Positions 1 to 8,040 of a stretch of 38,191 bases of DNA are shown piece by piece. The stretch is from JBBDXS01 sp964418365 (lineage in GTDB: Bacteria; Chloroflexota; Dehalococcoidia; DSTF01; RBG-16-68-14): positions 1 through 38,191 of the forward strand of contig CAYQLM010000017.1 in assembly GCA_964418365.1 (NCBI GenBank), read 5' to 3'. The position numbers and the translations under genes are program-made. A model generated the notes under the pieces. That model saw nothing but the letters and a program-made list of their open reading frames with translations, was not told where the DNA came from and did no database searches. Position 1 is the first letter of the stretch. Each line of letters begins with the position of its first letter.

Positions 1-3000
1 GCCATCGTGCGTGGTGATCTGTTCACGAATCAGTGCGTTGTGCTCATGCAGCAGGGCGACCCACTCGGCGTCGCCTAGGCGCTCGGCCAGCGGCGTCGAG
101 TCCTCGATGTCGCTGAACATCAGCGTCACCTTGCCATCCGGCGCGGCGTGGATGCTGATGTCGGGGCGCTCACGCTCCACGGCGAGCGTCACAGCCCCGA
201 TCGATGTCTGGAGATCGGCCACACCGACGCCCTGCAGTTCCAGCTTTCTGGTAATCACCTGGTCGAGGTACAGCCTGGCGCCGTGCTGGCGAAAGCGCTC
301 GCCGGCTTGGTCGAGGAGTTGCATCGCCTCTGCGGTGTCCCCGCGTCGTTCGGCTATCTCCGCGAGCCCCTGGAGGCAGCGGCCCGCCTCCACCGGGCAG
401 CCTTCGCGATCGCACCACGCGAGGGCGGTGCGGAAGTCCTGCTCGGCTTCGTCGAGGAGGCCAAGATGCAGCTTCAGTGCGGCTCGGGTGCGTTGCGCGC
501 TTCGGGCGCTCAGTTCAACGAAGCTGCCTCTGTCAGGGTAGGCCAGCACCGCGGCGAGGAAGTGTTCGTCTGCGAGAACGGGCAGCGTCTCATCGAGCGA
601 CCCATACACCGAGCCGTGCACCGCGATACCGTCGATAACTTCGGAAAACGGGTTGTTCTGGAACGCCTCGCGCATGAGAGCGAACTCATGTCTCGCCTGC
701 TCCAACCGGCCGGCGTTGCGCAGGATGCGCGCCCGGCCGGCGTGGATCTGGCCTAGGTACCCGGGAGCGCCGCCGGCGATGCGCGGGTCGGGCAGGAGCG
801 AGACGGCTGCTTCCAGGTCCCCCGCCATCTCCGCCCGCGCTGCCCGCAGCAAGTCCAGCAGGAAGCTGCCGCCGGTTCCCCGCTCGTCGGCGAGCGCGGA
901 GAACGCGTCGAAATCGCAACGCGCCAGGAGCACGGCGGCGATGAAGTCGGAGCAGGTATTCTCGACGAACTGGATGTGGTGCTGGCGGGCGTAGGCGAGG
1001 CCCTCCTCTGCGGCCGTCTTCCCACGATCGAGATCACCGGCCAACAGGACCTGGAAGGCGCGGCCGAAGAGGGCCATGGCGGCGTGCTGGACGCGACCTA
1101 GCGCCGCGAGGCGCTTGTGAGCCTCCGCGTGGAGGCTTGCTGCCTTTTCGAAGTCTCCGTGACGGCCGGCCCAGCCGGCATCGGCAGAGATGAGCAACGC
1201 CTCTACATCCTCGAAGCCATGCGTGGCCGCCAGCTCACCTGCCCGCTGCCGGAAGCGCGCACCCTCCCCGGGGAGTGCGATGTTCGTCCATGACATCATG
1301 CTGAGGAGACGCGCCTCCAGGTAGGGCTCACTGGTCCCTAACGCCGCGAGGGCGTCCTGCGCGAGCTGGAGGAGCCGTCCGGGGGGCGCATCGATCTGCA
1401 TCGCCTCCAGTGTTGCTCGCGCCAGGCCGCCGGCGTCGCCGCGCTGGCGATAGATGGTGATGGCGCGCATGAGCGCGCGCCACCCCGGCCGGTAGTTACC
1501 GCCGTTCCGCCCACAGGTGCCCAGGGCCGTGAGCAGGGCCGCTTCGTCCTCGCCCAGCTTGTCCTCCGCCTCGCTTATCAGCGTCAGGCAGCTCTCGTAG
1601 TGCTTGGACGCATCATCCCAGGCGAACTGCGACTCGGCCTGTTCCGCGGCGAGCTTGGAGTAGCGCAGCGCCTTGGCCGCGTGGCGGGGGGTGAGCATCG
1701 CCGCTTCGACAAAGTGCTGCGCGAGGCGGCTGGCGCGTTCCTCGGCGCGCGCGCCCCAGCGGCGTTCCAGGGCCTCGCCCACCTGGCCGTGGATCCGCAC
1801 GCGGCGGGTGGTGGAGAGCTCGTCGAGCAGCGTCTCTTGCATCAGCGCGTGCGTGAAGCGGTAGCGGCCCGTCTGCGGCATCTCCTCGATGACGCGCGCC
1901 TCCAGCCCTTCTTCGATGAGCCGGAGCAGCTCGTTTTCGTCGCGCTCGCCCAGCAGCGTCAGCGTGTCGTACGCGAACTCGCGCCCGATGACGGCGGCCA
2001 CCTGGAGCAGCTCGTTCGCCTCCTCCGAGATCCGGTCGAGGCGGCGGCCCAGCGCCTCGCGCACCCCGTCGGGAACCGCGATGTCGGAGACGGAGTCGGC
2101 GCTGAGCGTGCCCTCCTGGGCCATCAGGTTGACCACTTCGGAGAGGAAGAAGGGGTTGCCCTCGGTCTCCTCGAAGATGCGTTCGAGGACGTCGCGCGCG
2201 GGCTCGACGTTCGCGGCGGCGCGGATGTAGCCGGCGACCTCGCCGCGCGAGAGGCCGCGCAGCACGATCCGCTGGAAGCCGGCCCCGCGGTTGAGCGTCG
2301 CCAGCGTCTCGGAGAGCGGGTGGCCGCGCACCAGCTCGGTGTCGCGGTAGGTGCCGACGATGAGGACGCGCATGCGCGATAGCTCGCGGGCGACGTGCTG
2401 CAGGAGCAGGAGTGACGGCTTATCCGCCCAGTGCAGATCGTCCAGGGCGATGAGCAACGGCGCTTGATTTGACATGGCCCGAACGATGGTCGCGTATGCG
2501 TCGAAGAGGCGGAACTGGGCAGCCTCAGGGTCGGAAAGGGGCTCCGCCTCTACGAAGTCCGCGACCTCGCGGAGTTCTGGGAAGATGCTCGCGAGGACAG
2601 GCCCTTTTCCCTGCAGGTCCGGGATGAGCAGGGTAAAGTCATGGGTTGACCCATACGCGCGGCCCGCCTGGATCCACGGCCAGTAGGCAGGCGCGCCCCC
2701 GGCCTCGTGGGCCCCGCCCCAGAGCACCAGCGCCCCGCGGATACGGGCGTAGGTCTCCAGCTCCTCCGCGGAGCGCGTCTTGCCGATGCCCGGCTCGCCT
2801 ACCAGCATCACGACGGAGCCGTGACCGGCGAACGCTTCGTCGAACGCCTTGCGCAGGCGCTCCAGCTCCTGCTCGCGGCCGACGAAGACGCCGCGGGCAA
2901 GCCGGTCGAGCACGTTCGATTCGGAGTGCGACGCGCTCCTCTGCGCCGGATCGATCCGTTCCAGCGCCTCGAGCACTTCGGTCGCTGAGGCGGGCCTCTC

Positions 3001-3894
3001 GCCGGGATCTTTCGCCAGCAGGCGCAGGATCAGCTCCTCGAGGTCGGGCGGGCAGTGCTCCGTGTGCCAGGAGGGAGCGACCGGCGCCGTGTTGATGTGC
3101 TGGCTGATGACGGCCGTAGGGTCGTCGCCGAGGAACGGCGGCCGGCCGGTCACCATCTCATAGAGCATCGCCCCCAGCGCATAGAGGTCTGCGCGCGGCG
3201 TCACGTCGCCGCCCAGCGCCTGTTCCGGCGGCATGTAGCTGACCGTGCCAACCATCATGCCGTGCTGGGTGAGGCGAGAGCGGTCGAGGCTGACGGCCAG
3301 GCCGAAGTCCCCGATCTTGGCCGTGCCGTCTTGGCCGAGACATACGTTGCCGGGCTTCAGATCGCGGTGGACGACGTTTCGTTCGTGGGCGAACTCAAGG
3401 CCGCGGCAGACGCCCTTGGCGATCTCCAGCGTCCGTTCGAGGGGCAGCGGGCCGTCTGCCTCCCGAAGCGCGGCGGCGGCGTCGCTGGCCATCAGCTCCG
3501 TGATCATGTAGGGCTGGCCTTCATGCTCGCCGAAATCGAACACCGAGACGATGTGCGGGTGGGTAAGCCGGCCCATCGCCTGCGCCTCCTGCGTCACGCG
3601 CTGCCGCCCGAGCGTATCGAGGCCTTCGATCTTGATGAGCGCGATGGCGACATCTCGGTCGAGGCGGCTGTCATGCGCGTGGAAGACGCGCTTCTTCGCA
3701 CCCTCCCCCAGAAAACGGCGAACTTGATAACGGCCGGCGGCGAAGGAGGCGGGCAGAGCTAGCGCCGGGGCAGAAGTCTTGGAGCCGAGTGGCGGCCCGA
3801 TCGCCTGCCCACAGGAGTCGCAAAAGACAGCGCCTTGCCTATTCTCTTGGTGGCAGGAGGGACAGCGAGACGCCAGGAGTTGCCCCAATCTCAC
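1..3894 (-). CDS. Zinc-ribbon / Ser-Thr protein kinase / AAA ATPase / class III cyclase giant signalling protein (C-terminus cut by window edge)
   Basis: One open frame runs from a GTG at 3894 to the left edge (1298 codons, no stop), so the C-terminus is missing. Order seen: zinc ribbon (CPSC at residues 11-14, CDSC at 25-28); protein kinase about 55-320 with a glycine loop GEGAKKRV, a Lys in VAIALIK (K88), HRDLKPGN near 175 and DFG near 196; AAA/NACHT-like ATPase with Walker A GEPGIGKT near 365 and Walker B IALDDLHWAD near 480; a long TPR-like helical region about 650-1200; then the start of a class III nucleotide cyclase, VTLMFSDIEDST near 1253. The Asp of FSDIE is the usual first metal ligand. 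A TGA lies a few codons upstream of the GTG and there is no clear Shine-Dalgarno, so the start is probable rather than certain. By family this is a cytoplasmic multi-input signalling protein that phosphorylates partners and/or makes a cyclic nucleotide. Its signal is unknown. Confidence 0.9.
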   Translation of the reverse strand, partial: MRLGQLLASRCPSCHQENRQGAVFCDSCGQAIGPPLGSKTSAPALALPASFAAGRYQVRRFLGEGAKKRVFHAHDSRLDRDVAIALIKIEGLDTLGRQRVTQEAQAMGRLTHPHIVSVFDFGEHEGQPYMITELMASDAAAALREADGPLPLERTLEIAKGVCRGLEFAHERNVVHRDLKPGNVCLGQDGTAKIGDFGLAVSLDRSRLTQHGMMVGTVSYMPPEQALGGDVTPRADLYALGAMLYEMVTGRPPFLGDDPTAVISQHINTAPVAPSWHTEHCPPDLEELILRLLAKDPGERPASATEVLEALERIDPAQRSASHSESNVLDRLARGVFVGREQELERLRKAFDEAFAGHGSVVMLVGEPGIGKTRSAEELETYARIRGALVLWGGAHEAGGAPAYWPWIQAGRAYGSTHDFTLLIPDLQGKGPVLASIFPELREVADFVEAEPLSDPEAAQFRLFDAYATIVRAMSNQAPLLIALDDLHWADKPSLLLLQHVARELSRMRVLIVGTYRDTELVRGHPLSETLATLNRGAGFQRIVLRGLSRGEVAGYIRAAANVEPARDVLERIFEETEGNPFFLSEVVNLMAQEGTLSADSVSDIAVPDGVREALGRRLDRISEEANELLQVAAVIGREFAYDTLTLLGERDENELLRLIEEGLEARVIEEMPQTGRYRFTHALMQETLLDELSTTRRVRIHGQVGEALERRWGARAEERASRLAQHFVEAAMLTPRHAAKALRYSKLAAEQAESQFAWDDASKHYESCLTLISEAEDKLGEDEAALLTALGTCGRNGGNYRPGWRALMRAITIYRQRGDAGGLARATLEAMQIDAPPGRLLQLAQDALAALGTSEPYLEARLLSMMSWTNIALPGEGARFRQRAGELAATHGFEDVEALLISADAGWAGRHGDFEKAASLHAEAHKRLAALGRVQHAAMALFGRAFQVLLAGDLDRGKTAAEEGLAYARQHHIQFVENTCSDFIAAVLLARCDFDAFSALADERGTGGSFLLDLLRAARAEMAGDLEAAVSLLPDPRIAGGAPGYLGQIHAGRARILRNAGRLEQARHEFALMREAFQNNPFSEVIDGIAVHGSVYGSLDETLPVLADEHFLAAVLAYPDRGSFVELSARSAQRTRAALKLHLGLLDEAEQDFRTALAWCDREGCPVEAGRCLQGLAEIAERRGDTAEAMQLLDQAGERFRQHGARLYLDQVITRKLELQGVGVADLQTSIGAVTLAVERERPDISIHAAPDGKVTLMFSDIEDSTPLAERLGDAEWVALLHEHNALIREQITTHDG

Positions 3895-3964
3895 GAGCTT
3901 CTGTTCGGAGTGTGCTCATGATGGGGCACAGAGCGCCCGCGTGTCAACGCGCGTTCGTTGCCCG

Positions 3965-4005
3965 AGCGGGAGACGGGACTCGAACCCGCGACCCTCTGCT
4001 TGGGC
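3965..4005 (-). pseudogene. 3' half of a tRNA-Gly gene (anticodon CCC to discriminator); probable attachment-site scar
   Basis: Read on the minus strand the segment gives anticodon-loop CCCAA, anticodon-stem 3' strand GCAGA, variable GGGTC, T-arm GCGGG-TTCGAGT-CCCGT, the acceptor 3' strand CTCCCGC and discriminator T. This matches the 3' half of bacterial tRNA-Gly. The 5' half (acceptor GCGGGAG, D-arm, anticodon-stem 5' strand) is absent upstream, and U33 is replaced, so the break falls at the anticodon loop. CCA is not encoded. Such 3' fragments are what integrases that target tRNA genes leave at the far end of an inserted element. No integrase or intact tRNA-Gly is in the window, so the att interpretation is inference. 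Confidence 0.7.
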
Positions 4006-4103
4006 GCAACTCGTGGGACCTGAGCGGAGGGCCGAACTGGTGCGGCGGCCGTGGGTGATTGTTGGCGTAAGATGCAAGGCGCGGAACGCCGTCCGCGAGT
4101 AGA

Positions 4104-4430
4104 TTACGCGCTGCGTCGGTCGAACTGCTGCGGATAGTCTCGTTGAGGGAGCTGGACAGGCTGTCGTTCCTCGATGTCCGCGTAGATGAGAGCAAAGATG
4201 TTTCGGGCGGTCTCCAGCCATTGATCTCGCTGTGACTGCGGCCAATTCGAGCCGGGCTCGGGCAACGTGTCGAGCAGACCGCGAAAGAAGGGATGGAGTC
4301 CCGCGGGCGGAGTCAGCCCTATCGTCCGCTCTTCTTCTGGGCGCTGCATCGGTGGCTTCCCCTCCGACGCCGTTCGAAAGGCCTCCCTGGCCCGCTCGAC
4401 GGAGCTTCGGAGCTCGTCATTCGGTGGCAT
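4104..4430 (-). CDS. Small hypothetical protein (108 aa)
   Basis: The frame is open upstream to 4667, but the ATG at 4430 (MPPNDELRSS) is the best start: an AGAGG lies just upstream and composition turns protein-like there. The protein is hydrophilic, with a proline-rich middle and a C-terminal stretch (LDTLPEPGSNWPQSQRDQW, then ARNIFALIY) that resembles a short helical motif in small hypothetical proteins, of the form LP..G..W....R..WL..A..IF.LIY. That resemblance is from memory and not verified. It lies just right of the tRNA-Gly scar. Function unknown. Confidence 0.6.
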   Translation of the reverse strand: MPPNDELRSSVERAREAFRTASEGKPPMQRPEEERTIGLTPPAGLHPFFRGLLDTLPEPGSNWPQSQRDQWLETARNIFALIYADIEERQPVQLPQRDYPQQFDRRSA

Positions 4431-4479
4431 GGCGCCTCTGTGCCGGCCGATCGAGAGTCGGTGCGGGGACCTCGGTCGG

Positions 4480-4716
4480 TCACCCAGATTCCTCCTTCGG
4501 CACACCCCAATGGGTGGACTCAGTAGAATTATCGGCTTTGGGCAGGGCCCTGAGAAGCCCTCCACGAACTGTGACAGACTCGTGGCCCGCGCTGATACTG
4601 CCAGAGAGGGCCATGAAGGGCAAGAACACGAGCCCCAAGCAAACGCTATCTCGCCATAGTGCGCCAAAGTTCACGCGCCGGGTTTGCGGGCGCGATGACG
4701 AGGCAAATCGATTCAC
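4480..4716 (-). CDS. Possible small membrane protein, or shadow frame
   Basis: A 78-codon frame with one hydrophobic stretch (CLGLVFLPFMALSGSISAG) preceded by an arginine-rich N-terminus, so a single membrane segment is conceivable. No convincing ribosome binding site is seen. It contains one copy of the repeat cgctatctcgccatagtgcg (read antisense), which also occurs at 20023 inside DNA without a clear gene. It overlaps the upstream extension of the 4104-4430 frame. It may be a remnant rather than a working gene. Confidence 0.25.
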   Translation of the reverse strand: MNRFASSSRPQTRRVNFGALWRDSVCLGLVFLPFMALSGSISAGHESVTVRGGLLRALPKADNSTESTHWGVPKEESG

Positions 4717-4890
4717 GCCTGCCGGTCGTGCACCGGGAGCCGTGCTGCCCCTACTGCAACAAGCAGGTCGCCGTTCCTCACCCAGCCCTGGGAGATCGTC
4801 CGTGTTCCCTGTACGGAGAGAAGCAGACGGTGCGAGCAGTCCGAAATGGAAACGCCCGGTTCACCCGCGGGAGCTGCCGCGCGAGGGCGG
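4695..4890 (+). other. Possible Cys-containing remnant (CPYC)
   Basis: From an ATG at 4695 the plus frame reads MTRQIDSRLPVVHREPCCPY followed by CNKQVAVPHPALGDRPCSLY. The CPYC and following Cys residues suggest a small zinc-ribbon protein of the phage/plasmid kind. The open frame continues to 4997 but then overlaps the secreted-protein gene on the other strand, so its 3' part is doubtful. No good ribosome binding site is seen. Probably a fragment in the decayed stretch right of the tRNA scar. Confidence 0.25.
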
Positions 4891-4895
4891 ACTCG

Positions 4896-5486
4896 TCAGC
4901 CGCGCCGTGTGCGCTTTTGGAGCCCGACTCCCAGACAGAGCACCGCCAACGACGCGCTAGCGAGTGCAAGCAAGGTCACCATGGGAAACCCAGATGAGCT
5001 CTGGTCAAGGTAGCCACCCGAGCCGACCGCCCCGGGGAGAGGCGCGGCCACCGTGAACGTGACCGATCCTCTGACGGCGCAGGCCGTGTGGTTGAGCTGC
5101 CCAAGCACCACCGATACCGTGTGCTGGCCGGCAGTGAGCGCGCCAAGATCTTGAGTGGTAGACGCGCTGTGGATGATCTTCGGGTTGCCCGTGGGTACCG
5201 CCTGGCCGGCCGCGGTCGCATCCGTGTCCACGAAGTAATGGAGGTGAAACGACGTTGGATCGCTAGCCGAAGCAGGCTTGATGTTGAGCTGTGACGAAAG
5301 AGTGACGGTCACCGTGGTCGGCGCGGCCGCGGCCGGTGGCGCTACCGTGAGCGTTACGCCCGTCGGACAAGCGGCTAGCGCCGCCACAGTCGGCGTCGGC
5401 GCCTGAGCGAGAGCTAGTCCTCCCAGCGCCATTGCAGTTGCCAGCCCGATCACCGAGACGAGTAGTCCTTTGAGTCCTGTCAACAT
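4896..5486 (-). CDS. Secreted, C-terminally anchored protein with an Ig/DUF4399-like domain
   Basis: The ATG at 5486 is preceded by AAAGGAGA at good spacing; the longer frame to 5576 is not needed. Residues 1-28 form a signal peptide (MLTGLKGLLVSVIGLATAMA, ending ALAQA). The mature part has a Thr/Ala-rich linker and a beta-rich domain around HLHYFVDTD, IIHSA, GQHTVSVVLGQLNH and SVTFTV. The H-x-H/Y and G-x-H-T-V patterns recall DUF4399-type envelope proteins, a tentative match. A C-terminal hydrophobic helix followed by QKRTRRG anchors it in the membrane, so the domain should face outside. Two Cys (in LAACPT and HTACAVRG) could form a disulfide. Exact role unknown. Confidence 0.8.
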   Translation of the reverse strand: MLTGLKGLLVSVIGLATAMALGGLALAQAPTPTVAALAACPTGVTLTVAPPAAAAPTTVTVTLSSQLNIKPASASDPTSFHLHYFVDTDATAAGQAVPTGNPKIIHSASTTQDLGALTAGQHTVSVVLGQLNHTACAVRGSVTFTVAAPLPGAVGSGGYLDQSSSGFPMVTLLALASASLAVLCLGVGLQKRTRRG

Positions 5487-5659
5487 TGCACCATGTCTCC
5501 TTTCCCTTCGGAGCGCAGCTCGCCCCACCAGAGGGACGAGCAGGTGGAGGCTAGCAACGTTTAGGAACCGTGTCAAGGAGCTTTATGCTGCGTGGTGGTT
5601 TCTGACAAGGCCGCCTTGTGCTCGTTTCGCCGGGCCTAGTAGCTCTTGGCCTCCGCTTC

Positions 5660-5805
5660 CTCCACATGGCGCAGGTGTGGGGGTAGCCCGCCGAGACGGC
5701 GGCGGCGACGCTCGTGAGCCCGCTCACGTCCACCGGCGTGCTGCTGTCCGTGGTGGTGCCGTTCCTGGGGCCTACACGCGCGACGTAGACGCCAGACAGC
5801 AGCAA
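5660..5805 (-). pseudogene. RCC1-repeat protein remnant
   Basis: The minus frame below 5805 reads NGTTTDSSTPVDVSGLTS followed by AAAVSAGYPHTCAM. This is the signature of one blade of an RCC1/alpha-tubulin-suppressor beta-propeller (typical form: STPVDVSGL..GV.AVSAG..HTCAL). Only a single repeat survives; the frame then enters an Arg-rich stretch unlike the family. RCC1 proteins normally carry several blades, so this is a fragment wedged between the secreted protein and the glycosyltransferase. Confidence 0.55.
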
Positions 5806-5811
5806 TGACGG

Positions 5812-7269
5812 CTAATGTCGCGGCCACAGCGATTGCCAAGACGCAAATGAACGGATCGGTCCCTTGGACAGGGGCGCGCAGCGGACGCGCAGCGAGCCGA
5901 GCGCTTCCGCGGTGCCGCCTGCGGCGACGACAGCCATCAGCGGCAGTAGGCTGATGTGGAAGCGTGCGATGCCGAAGAAGGTGACGTGGAACGCCGTCCA
6001 GAACAGGAAAAGCGATACGATCAGCAGCCTATCCGGCCCGCGGCGCAGCCAGAAGAAGGCCGAGGCGGCGGTCGCGAAGACGAGCAGGAACCAGGTGGCG
6101 GTCACGAGCGGCTCGAGCACTCGGGCGAGGGCTCGCGGCTCGATCGCCGGCGCGCCCCAGGCCGTGAGCGCGGGCGCCATCTCGGCGTCCGAGCGGTAGA
6201 GGTAGTAGACCTTCTTTGCCGCAAGGTTGAGCTCGCGCCCGGGATGCGTGAACGCATAGCCGAGCGCGCGTCTCGTGTAGACGTGATAGCCGCGCGTCTC
6301 CCACTCGGGGCGCTCGATGGAGCGCCAGGCCTCGACGCCGTCGATGGGATCGGACAGCAGGACGACCGTGCCGGTGGCCTCGTCCGAGTGCCCCATACGC
6401 AGGTTGAGGCCGGTGTTCGATGAGACGAAGACGGGCGTGTGCATGACGCGCCAGTTGCGCACGGTCCAGGGCGCAAGGACGAGGGCGACCGTCACGAGGG
6501 CGAGCAGGAGCTGCTGCAGGGCGGCGCGCCCGCCGTCGCGGGCGAGCCAAAAGACGAGCGCGGAGGCCGGCAGGATGTCGCCGACTCCGCGTGTCAGGAC
6601 GGCCAGGCCGGTGAGCACGCCGAAAGCGATCGGGACATGGTATCGGCGCGCCTCTCGCCAAGGTCGTGACGCGATGAGCAACCACACGGCGGCTGAGAAG
6701 AACAGCGTGAAGAGCGTTTCGGAGAGGAGCAGCGGTAGCCAGGCGATCGCGTTCGGCAGCAGGGCGTAGGTCGCGGCGGCGCCGAGGCCCACCCGCCGAC
6801 CGAAGATCCGGCGCGCGAGGTCGTAGACGATGAGGATCGTGATCGCGTCGAAGCAGACATTGAGCAGCTTGCCGGAAGAGAGGCTGACGCCGGCGATTTT
6901 CCAGAGCGCCGCGAGTACGAGGGGATAGAGTGGCGGATAGTACGCCGTCGCATTGGCGACCGCCGGTTGGTACCAAGGGCTGTGCGGGACGGCGGCGAAG
7001 CCCTTCCCGCGCACGAGGTTCTGGGCGACGTTGGAGTACCAGTAGGTGTCGCCGAAAGGCATGGGCTCGACGCGCAGCGCCCAGACAATCCGCAGCGCCA
7101 AGCCGACGAGCACGATGATCGCGAGCGGCCAGTTCGCGCGCAGAAATCTGCGAACGGCTGCGCCGACGCCTGTCGCCGCGGAGAAAGCCAGACGCGTTGG
7201 TCCCGCGCGCACGGCCTTACGGTACGCGAGCGGCCGGCGATGGAGCAAAAGAGATCGGGCGCGGGGCAC
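5812..7269 (-). CDS. GT39-family (ArnT/PMT-like) membrane glycosyltransferase
   Basis: A 485-aa polytopic membrane protein. After an Arg-rich N-terminus the first membrane helix (LAIIVLVGLALRIVWAL) leads into a periplasmic loop holding DTYWYSNVAQNLVRGKGF, the acidic D-x-x-x-Y region found in GT-C enzymes, then YYPPLYPLVLAALW, also typical of ArnT/PMT relatives. About 9-11 hydrophobic helices follow. By family it transfers a sugar from a polyprenyl-phosphate donor on the outer face of the membrane to a lipid, protein or glycan; donor and acceptor cannot be read. The start is the furthest in-frame GTG and lacks a strong ribosome binding site; downstream GTGs before the first helix are possible. 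It stands alone, with a divergent phage-derived stretch upstream. Confidence 0.88.
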   Translation of the reverse strand: MPRARSLLLHRRPLAYRKAVRAGPTRLAFSAATGVGAAVRRFLRANWPLAIIVLVGLALRIVWALRVEPMPFGDTYWYSNVAQNLVRGKGFAAVPHSPWYQPAVANATAYYPPLYPLVLAALWKIAGVSLSSGKLLNVCFDAITILIVYDLARRIFGRRVGLGAAATYALLPNAIAWLPLLLSETLFTLFFSAAVWLLIASRPWREARRYHVPIAFGVLTGLAVLTRGVGDILPASALVFWLARDGGRAALQQLLLALVTVALVLAPWTVRNWRVMHTPVFVSSNTGLNLRMGHSDEATGTVVLLSDPIDGVEAWRSIERPEWETRGYHVYTRRALGYAFTHPGRELNLAAKKVYYLYRSDAEMAPALTAWGAPAIEPRALARVLEPLVTATWFLLVFATAASAFFWLRRGPDRLLIVSLFLFWTAFHVTFFGIARFHISLLPLMAVVAAGGTAEALGSLRVRCAPLSKGPIRSFASWQSLWPRH

Positions 7270-7310
7270 GGGCGACGCCGACGAACGTAGGCGCCGCTCC
7301 TGATCAGTGC

Positions 7311-7415
7311 GCTAATCTACGAGTACTCGCAGATTCGTGGCCTTCGTGCCCTCTCCGCCTTTGGCGCGGACCTCGTGCCCACCGTGGCCCTCTTGAAGGA
7401 GGGCCTTTTTCTTGG
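7311..7415 (-). pseudogene. Possible C-terminal remnant of a cold-shock-like or small basic protein
   Basis: A minus frame of about 34 codons opens at a TTG (LPKKKALLQEGHGG) and ends EGTKATNLRVLV before a stop near 7313. The ending resembles the final strand of cold-shock-domain proteins (KATNVRVL). Nothing upstream resembles the rest of that domain. It may be a remnant or a coincidence; the + strand hairpin at 7386-7411 lies within it. Confidence 0.2.
7386..7411 (+). terminator. Rho-independent terminator-like hairpin without an obvious upstream gene
   Basis: A perfect 7-bp stem, ggccctc / gagggcc, around the 6-nt loop ttgaag is followed directly by five T residues. This is a textbook intrinsic terminator for + strand transcription. 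No + strand gene ends just upstream: the flanking gene is the minus-strand glycosyltransferase. It may survive from a lost gene or stop read-through. Confidence 0.6.
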
Positions 7416-7554
7416 GCAAGCCCACACCATCCGGCAATAGTGTCGCCGCCTCTGCGCGCGGGGAGGGAATCAATAATTTTGGAGCTCTCGCGCCGGCGAA
7501 CAGCGCTCGCTGGGCTGATTTTTCTCCCCGCGAAATTCGGCACGGGGGTATGGC

Positions 7555-7910
7555 ATGAGAGGACGGAAGCCGAAGCCGGGCGCCGGGTGCTCATCCCAGC
7601 GCGACTGCCGGCCTGCCCGGCGCACCTCCAGGGCGAGGCGCGCAAGGAGTGGCAGCGGACCGGGCGGAAGCTCGCGGCCTGCGGGCTCGTCACCGGGATC
7701 GACGGCGAGCGGCTCGCGCCGCCCGAGTCGGCCATCGCTATCGAAGCATGGTGTGACCCCGAGGGGCGGCCCTGCGATCCGCCGTCTGAGGTGAGGAGCG
7801 CCGTCGAGGCCCAGGCCCGGTCGCTGGCGAGCTGCGGTCTGGGCGCCCCGGAGAACGGCTGTGTATTGCTGCTCGGCTATCGCGACGAGCTGCAGGTGGT
7901 GGAGCTGTGA
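7555..7910 (+). pseudogene. Phage terminase small subunit (P27-like) remnant, frameshifted and fused to another tail
   Basis: It opens with MRGRKPKPG, the classic N-terminus of P27-family terminase small subunits. The matching continuation (PARLPACPAHLQGEARKEW, then AACGLVTGID) is in another frame, with the usual residues between missing, so there is a small deletion plus frameshift near 7580. After GIDGERL (about 7727) the family sequence stops and an unrelated tail (EAWCDPEGRPCDPPSEV ... LLLGYRDELQVVEL) runs to a TGA at 7910. Terminase small subunits bind phage DNA for packaging; this one cannot be functional. It is one of several phage-derived pieces. Confidence 0.7.
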
Positions 7911-8037
7911 CCGCGCGCAACCGCTGCGTGTTCTGCCGGCACGAGTGCGAGGGAGACGGACCAGAACACCGCGTCGCCGGCCGCGGTCGTGACGGCCGGC
8001 GCGTCTGGCGCATGCCTGGTCTAGATTGCCTGCAACA
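7907..8037 (+). pseudogene. Small Cys-rich (zinc-finger-like) phage-type ORF, truncated
   Basis: The GTG at 7907 overlaps the preceding TGA (GTGA), the arrangement of translationally coupled phage genes. It reads NRCVFCRHECEG, then DGRRVWRMPGLDCL. The CxxC and later Cys fit a small metal-binding protein. Beyond about 8037 the frame enters the 3' end of the LuxR regulator on the other strand, so the original 3' end seems lost at a junction there. Function unknown. Confidence 0.4.
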
Positions 8038-8040
8038 AGC

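Noticed and set aside
3965..4040. Intact tRNA gene
   Set aside because: No 5' acceptor strand, D-arm or anticodon-stem 5' strand can be found; only the 3' half is present.
3958..4058. Possible small protein containing TRTRDPLLGRNSW
   Set aside because: This peptide is the antisense translation of tRNA sequence, a known source of spurious proteins.
6029..6976. 315-codon minus-strand open frame inside the glycosyltransferase region
   Set aside because: Arg/Ala/Pro-rich shadow of the real membrane-protein frame; the GT39 frame has helices and family motifs.
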